NCBI GenBank assembly: GCA_964636675.1
Contig: CAZWUO010000171.1
Coordinates: 1-8,273 of the forward strand
DNA from: JALUUH01 sp964636675
Lineage (GTDB): Bacteria > Pseudomonadota > Gammaproteobacteria > S012-40
DNA: 8,273 nt
Reading direction: 5' to 3'
Position numbers and translations under genes: made by a program. This document shows positions 5,001 through 8,273 of the stretch, in pieces (the stretch's first letter is position 1; every line of letters starts with the position of its first letter). A model generated the notes under the pieces. The model was given only the letters and a program-made list of their open reading frames with translations, was not told where the DNA came from and did not search any database.

Positions 5001-6637
5001 GCTTGTATATCCAGTAGCCCATCGGTAGCGGGTGGCTCGGGATCTAAATCATCGGAGATTATTCCTTGATGACAGTTTATCTCGCAGGTGTTTAATCCTG
5101 AATCGTGTAGCCGAGTTTGCAGCTCTTCCACATTATTTTCAATTAAGCTAAATATAGGATTGCGCTCGGCCCAAAACCCAATGCTGACATCCGAATTAAG
5201 TAAGGTGATTTTAGCAGTGATGGGGCCGGTGTTGGGCAGATCTACGGAAATCGTAATAGAAATAGGGAGTGACTGCTCTTCATCGGAATTGTTTGCATCT
5301 CTTTGAATGCGCATTTTTACGATATCAACATCCTCCTTAAGACGAATGGGTAGCTCTAAAGTCCACGCGAGTTTTCCAGTTTCCAAATCAGCTAGAGTAT
5401 TGAGTTGATGCAATTGGGTTCTAGCCAGTGCACTTTCTATCGCCTTTAATAAATTATTAATGAGATCGGCGGTACTGGATGGCGATGTCTGGATATTTGT
5501 GTGTTTTGTTGGCTCAGGGTGACTCGTTTGTAACAGACGAAGCGTTTTTATGAAATCTTCTTGCGATTCTTTTTTGGGCAGTTGGAGCAAGTTTGTTGCA
5601 GATGTTTTTTTTTCAATTTCAGTAAGCGGTTCTCCCGCGGGTTTTAATAATGGAGTTGCAGTTTGCGTTATTGCACGCGTCACTAACTGAGTTGATTTTT
5701 CAGTTTGTGACGGAGTGACTGGTTTTTCGGATGATGTCTGTGTTATTGCGGTTTTTACCTGGTCTATTTTTCCCGCCTGAATTGCTTGTTGAATAGTCGC
5801 AGACTCGGCATTAGCGGGTTTGTGAGTGGGTTGTAAAGTACTGGTTATTATTCGAGACTGAAAATTATTTACCGTTGCTTGATTATTTTGTAACGGCTTT
5901 GATGTTTGCGAGCTTATTGCTGTTTCTTTTGCGGAGCTTGCCGTTACAGCTGAACCCTGTGTTTGTTGCTGTATTTTTTGTGTTTGCTCCGCTTTAACTT
6001 GATTTAATAAAACTGATTTGAGTTTATACAGCATGGCTTTTAAATCGGTGTTGATCGATGCAGTTGTCGAAGTTTTTGTGGCGCTAGACATTTTTTTTTC
6101 GAGTAATGAGCCAGATGAGAACATGGCTTTTTTTAGTTCACTGGCTTGCGAAATATTTTTTGGCGTAGGTAGGTTTTGCATCACTTGTTGAATCATTTGC
6201 GTGATGGCTACGGGTATGCTGCGAGTTGTATTTGCTGTTTGCAGTGTATGTTGCTTTAAGACAGAGAAGACTTCTTTTAGTGGTTTTTGTTGCGGCAATG
6301 CTTCACGCATTGCTTGCTTTAAGATAATTTGTTGAGTACGTTGCGCGGAAGGCTTTAATATAATTTGTTTGCCGAGTTGCGCGATAAGCAATGATAATGT
6401 CTGTCCTTCGGTGAGTGGTAAGTTTGTTTTTGCACTCAGAATTGCACTACCGAGTTGAGATTTGAACGGCGAGTGGAGTTGATTTGTGAGTTGTAGGCTG
6501 ACTTCGCCATTCTTTTGTACGGCTAATACCCGTGCCAGTAATTGTTGGCCGACTTTAAGACCTTCGAGTTTCAATTGTGCTTCATTCAGCAGGATAGTTT
6601 GTTGTGGGGTGGTTTTTGGATTAGGGGTGATTTCCAT
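4997..6637 (-). CDS. FliK-like hook-length control family protein
   Basis: This 546-residue protein has the FliK plan of an ordered N-terminus, a long low-complexity centre and a compact C-terminal domain. The N-terminal part (about 15-96; KLEGLKVGQQLLARVLAVQ, then GEVSLQL) looks like a small beta-barrel. Residues about 185-390 are rich in Gln, Thr, Ser, Ala and Lys, probably disordered. The C-terminal region (about 390-525; WTLELPIRLKEDVDIVKMRI, ISVDLPNTGPITAKITLL, FWAERNPIFSLIENNVEELQTRL) fits the Flg_hook domain (PF02120), which in FliK contacts FlhB. The tail is acidic. ATG 6637 is preceded by GGAAG at good spacing. The gene follows dapE by 110 bases on the same strand with its own promoter candidate, and overlaps the FlhB-like gene by four bases. 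Whether it measures hook length or belongs to a second, non-hook FliK class cannot be told; pairing with a truncated FlhB favours the latter. Confidence 0.85.
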   Translation of the reverse strand: MEITPNPKTTPQQTILLNEAQLKLEGLKVGQQLLARVLAVQKNGEVSLQLTNQLHSPFKSQLGSAILSAKTNLPLTEGQTLSLLIAQLGKQIILKPSAQRTQQIILKQAMREALPQQKPLKEVFSVLKQHTLQTANTTRSIPVAITQMIQQVMQNLPTPKNISQASELKKAMFSSGSLLEKKMSSATKTSTTASINTDLKAMLYKLKSVLLNQVKAEQTQKIQQQTQGSAVTASSAKETAISSQTSKPLQNNQATVNNFQSRIITSTLQPTHKPANAESATIQQAIQAGKIDQVKTAITQTSSEKPVTPSQTEKSTQLVTRAITQTATPLLKPAGEPLTEIEKKTSATNLLQLPKKESQEDFIKTLRLLQTSHPEPTKHTNIQTSPSSTADLINNLLKAIESALARTQLHQLNTLADLETGKLAWTLELPIRLKEDVDIVKMRIQRDANNSDEEQSLPISITISVDLPNTGPITAKITLLNSDVSIGFWAERNPIFSLIENNVEELQTRLHDSGLNTCEINCHQGIISDDLDPEPPATDGLLDIQA

Positions 6638-6713
6638 TTGCTTCCACGCGTCTAACGACGGATTCAGGAATATTAGTGCAAATGTTATGCAGGAATGAGA
6701 CCTTTTCGGGGGA

Positions 6714-6741
6714 GTAATACTTTTCCGAGGTCTGTTGTCAA
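6714..6741 (-). promoter_or_regulatory. Sigma70-type promoter for the fliK-like/flhB-like pair
   Basis: On the minus strand a perfect TTGACA (6741-6736) is followed by a 16-base spacer and TATTAC (6719-6714), putting the start near 6707, about 70 bases before ATG 6637. The spacer and -10 box sit within a loose dyad: GACC (6699-6702) and CGG (6707-6709) face CCG (6725-6727) and GGTC (6729-6732). This could be an operator or the 3' hairpin of dapE. The -35 box lies just after the dapE stop, so the pair can be transcribed independently of the dap genes. Confidence 0.5.
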
Positions 6742-6747
6742 ATGAGC

Positions 6748-7875
6748 TTAAGTCAATAAATTTTCAAGTATTTTTTCGTAGCATTCGGATAAAATATCAA
6801 GATCAGCGACATTAACGCATTCATCGACTTTATGGATGGTGGCATTTAACGGCCCTAACTCGAGTATTTGGGCTCCCGTTGGTGCTATGAAACGGCCATC
6901 GGAAGTGCCCCCGCTGGTTGATAACTTGGTTGCGTAACCGGTCACTTGTTTAATCGCTTGCTGGGTCGCAGAGACGAGTTCACCTTCTGGGGTTAGAAAG
7001 GGCTTGCCAGAAAGTGACCAGCTTATATCGTGTTTGAGCCGGTGTTTGAGCAACAGTTCGGCGACACGTTGTTGCAATTCTTCGTGGGTGAGTTCGGTTG
7101 AAAAGCGGAAGTTAAAGATCACTTCGAGTGAGCCGGGGATAACATTGGTAACCCCTGTGCCAGCGCTGATATTGGAGATTTGAAACGTGGTAGGCGGAAA
7201 AAATTCATTGCCGTTGTCCCATGTTTGCGCGCAGAGATCAGTGAGAAACGGTGCTGCGGTATGCACGGGGTTTTCCGCGAGATGAGGGTAGGCGACATGT
7301 CCTTGCATACCGTGGATAACCAGCGTGGCGTTGAGCGAACCACGGCGGCCATTTTTTACGATGTCGCCCAGTTTATGCGTGCTCGAGGGTTCTCCGACCA
7401 GACAATAATCCATTTTTTCGTTGCGTGCTTCGAGATGTTCAATCACTTTTACGGTACCGTTGATACTTGGCCCCTCTTCATCACTGGTAATCAGAAATGC
7501 GATGCTGCCCTTGTGTGCGGAGTGTTGAGCGATAAAACGTTCACAGGCAGTTAGCATTGCCGCGAGACTTCCTTTCATATCTGCCGCACCACGGCCATAT
7601 AACATGCCGTCTATTATGGTTGGCGTAAAGGGCGGGGTTTTCCATTGCTCGACCGGGCCTGTGGGCACGACATCGGTGTGACCTGCAAATGCGAGTAATG
7701 GGCTTGTGGTACCACGCCGCGCCCAAAAATTATCGACATCATCAAAGCGTAATTTTTCGATGCTAAACCCTAGCGCCTCTAAGTGTTTAATCATCAGGGC
7801 TTGGCATCCGGCGTCATCCGGTGTGACGGATGGGCGGGAAATGAGATTTTTTGCGAGTTCGAGTGTGTCTGACAT
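6748..7875 (-). CDS. dapE: Succinyl-diaminopimelate desuccinylase
   Basis: DapE hydrolyses N-succinyl-LL-2,6-diaminopimelate to LL-diaminopimelate and succinate in the cytoplasm, a late step in lysine and meso-DAP (peptidoglycan) synthesis. At 375 residues it has the usual length and is intact. It is an M20-family di-zinc enzyme, and the expected residues are present: His66 and Asp68 (AGHTDVVPTGP), bridging Asp99 (GRGAADMKG), general base Glu133 with Glu134 (SDEEGPSINGT), Glu162 (GEPSS) and His348 (NATIHKVDE), each one below the numbering known for Haemophilus influenzae DapE. The GGTSDGRF motif is at 322-329 and the dimerisation lid lies between about 180 and 290. The start is ATG 7875; AGGA upstream is at long spacing, so initiation may depend partly on dapD translation. 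The gene follows dapD by 81 bases without a clear terminator between them, consistent with one operon. Confidence 0.98.
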   Translation of the reverse strand: MSDTLELAKNLISRPSVTPDDAGCQALMIKHLEALGFSIEKLRFDDVDNFWARRGTTSPLLAFAGHTDVVPTGPVEQWKTPPFTPTIIDGMLYGRGAADMKGSLAAMLTACERFIAQHSAHKGSIAFLITSDEEGPSINGTVKVIEHLEARNEKMDYCLVGEPSSTHKLGDIVKNGRRGSLNATLVIHGMQGHVAYPHLAENPVHTAAPFLTDLCAQTWDNGNEFFPPTTFQISNISAGTGVTNVIPGSLEVIFNFRFSTELTHEELQQRVAELLLKHRLKHDISWSLSGKPFLTPEGELVSATQQAIKQVTGYATKLSTSGGTSDGRFIAPTGAQILELGPLNATIHKVDECVNVADLDILSECYEKILENLLT

Positions 7876-7956
7876 GAATAATAAACGTCCTAATTAAATA
7901 AAGCTTGGTAGTCTTGGGGTTTTTGTGCGCTTGATGTTGTCTAGCAACTAGAAAAA

Positions 7957-8273
7957 TTAAATATCGCGCAATAATTCGTTAATGCCAACTTTACTCAGGG
8001 TTTTTTCATCGACCTGTTTAACGATGACCGCACAATATAAGCTATACGTTCCGTCTTTAGAGGGCAGATTACCCGAGACGACCACCGAGCCGGCAGGGAT
8101 GCGACCATAGCTGATTTCGCCAGTCATACGGTTGAAAATGCGGGTGCTTTGACCGATGTATACACCCATGGAAATCACCGAGCCATGTTCGACGATAACG
8201 CCTTCAACGACTTCGGAGCGTGCGCCGATAAAACAGTTGTCTTCGATGATGGTTGGGTTGGCTTGCAGGGGTT
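7957..8273 (-). CDS. dapD: Tetrahydrodipicolinate N-succinyltransferase, C-terminal part
   Basis: DapD transfers succinyl from succinyl-CoA to tetrahydrodipicolinate, the step that commits to the succinylase branch; DapE acts two steps later. The frame runs unbroken from the window edge to TAA at 7959-7957, giving about 105 residues, the last third or so of a protein usually near 274 residues. The visible segments NPTIIEDNCFIGARSEVVEG, VISMGVYIGQSTRIFNR, GRIPAGSVVVSGNLPSKDGT, YSLYCAVIVKQVD and the KVGINELLRDI end match the left-handed beta-helix hexapeptide repeats and C-terminal cap of proteobacterial DapD. The GTG at 8178 is an internal valine, not a start. The gene is truncated only by the window. 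The enzyme is expected to be a cytoplasmic trimer. Confidence 0.97.
   Translation of the reverse strand, partial: PLQANPTIIEDNCFIGARSEVVEGVIVEHGSVISMGVYIGQSTRIFNRMTGEISYGRIPAGSVVVSGNLPSKDGTYSLYCAVIVKQVDEKTLSKVGINELLRDI

Noticed and set aside
4854..5069. Plus-strand ORFs over the minus-strand genes (4586-4810, 4854-5069, 5088-5306, 6486-6698, 7180-7554, 7706-7897)
   Set aside because: They lie antisense to well-supported genes, have unusual composition (Phe/Cys/Ser-rich) and no ribosome binding sites; they are frame shadows.
7957..8178. A separate 73-residue gene starting at GTG 8178
   Set aside because: The codon is an internal valine of DapD; the matching DapD sequence continues upstream to the window edge without a stop.

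Overview
The window looks like a piece of a gammaproteobacterial chromosome of moderate to low GC. The best evidence is two lysine-pathway genes that read as textbook proteobacterial DapD and DapE, next to a FliK/FlhB-C-terminal gene pair of the kind found in gammaproteobacteria. I cannot fix the genus. The multidomain secreted lipoprotein (Big_9-like and fibronectin III-like modules plus a Gly/Ser linker) would suit a free-living, perhaps aquatic, bacterium, but that is inference. No transposase, integrase, tRNA, rRNA or CRISPR array is visible.

Layout, left to right. (1) 1-897, plus strand: the 3' part of an unrecognised protein, open to the left edge. (2) 1123-1338, plus: a 71-residue soluble protein with a strong Shine-Dalgarno site, followed by a long stem-loop over its stop codon. 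(3) 1339-2067: a 729-base gap with a second stem-loop, a clear Rho-independent terminator, a good extended -10 promoter and a long leader carrying tiny ORFs. (4) 2068-4494, plus: an 808-residue lipoprotein whose two halves are joined by sixteen TGGGS repeats. (5) 4495-4694: a convergent intergenic region with a long imperfect palindrome. (6) 8273-4695, minus strand: dapD (3' part), dapE, a fliK-like gene and a flhB C-terminal-like gene.

DapD and DapE are the tetrahydrodipicolinate succinylase and the succinyl-diaminopimelate desuccinylase of the succinylase branch of lysine/meso-DAP synthesis, and probably form one transcription unit. The fliK-like and flhB-like genes overlap by four bases (ATGA) and have a TTGACA-type promoter just after dapE. 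They pair a substrate-length/switch regulator with an export-gate switch domain that lacks the NPTH self-cleavage site. The small gene and the lipoprotein gene are isolated units on the other strand.

I see no clear new multi-gene system. The points most worth a second look are the repeat-linker lipoprotein with Asp at +2, its long leader with small ORFs, the truncated FlhB/FliK pair, and the palindrome between the convergent genes.
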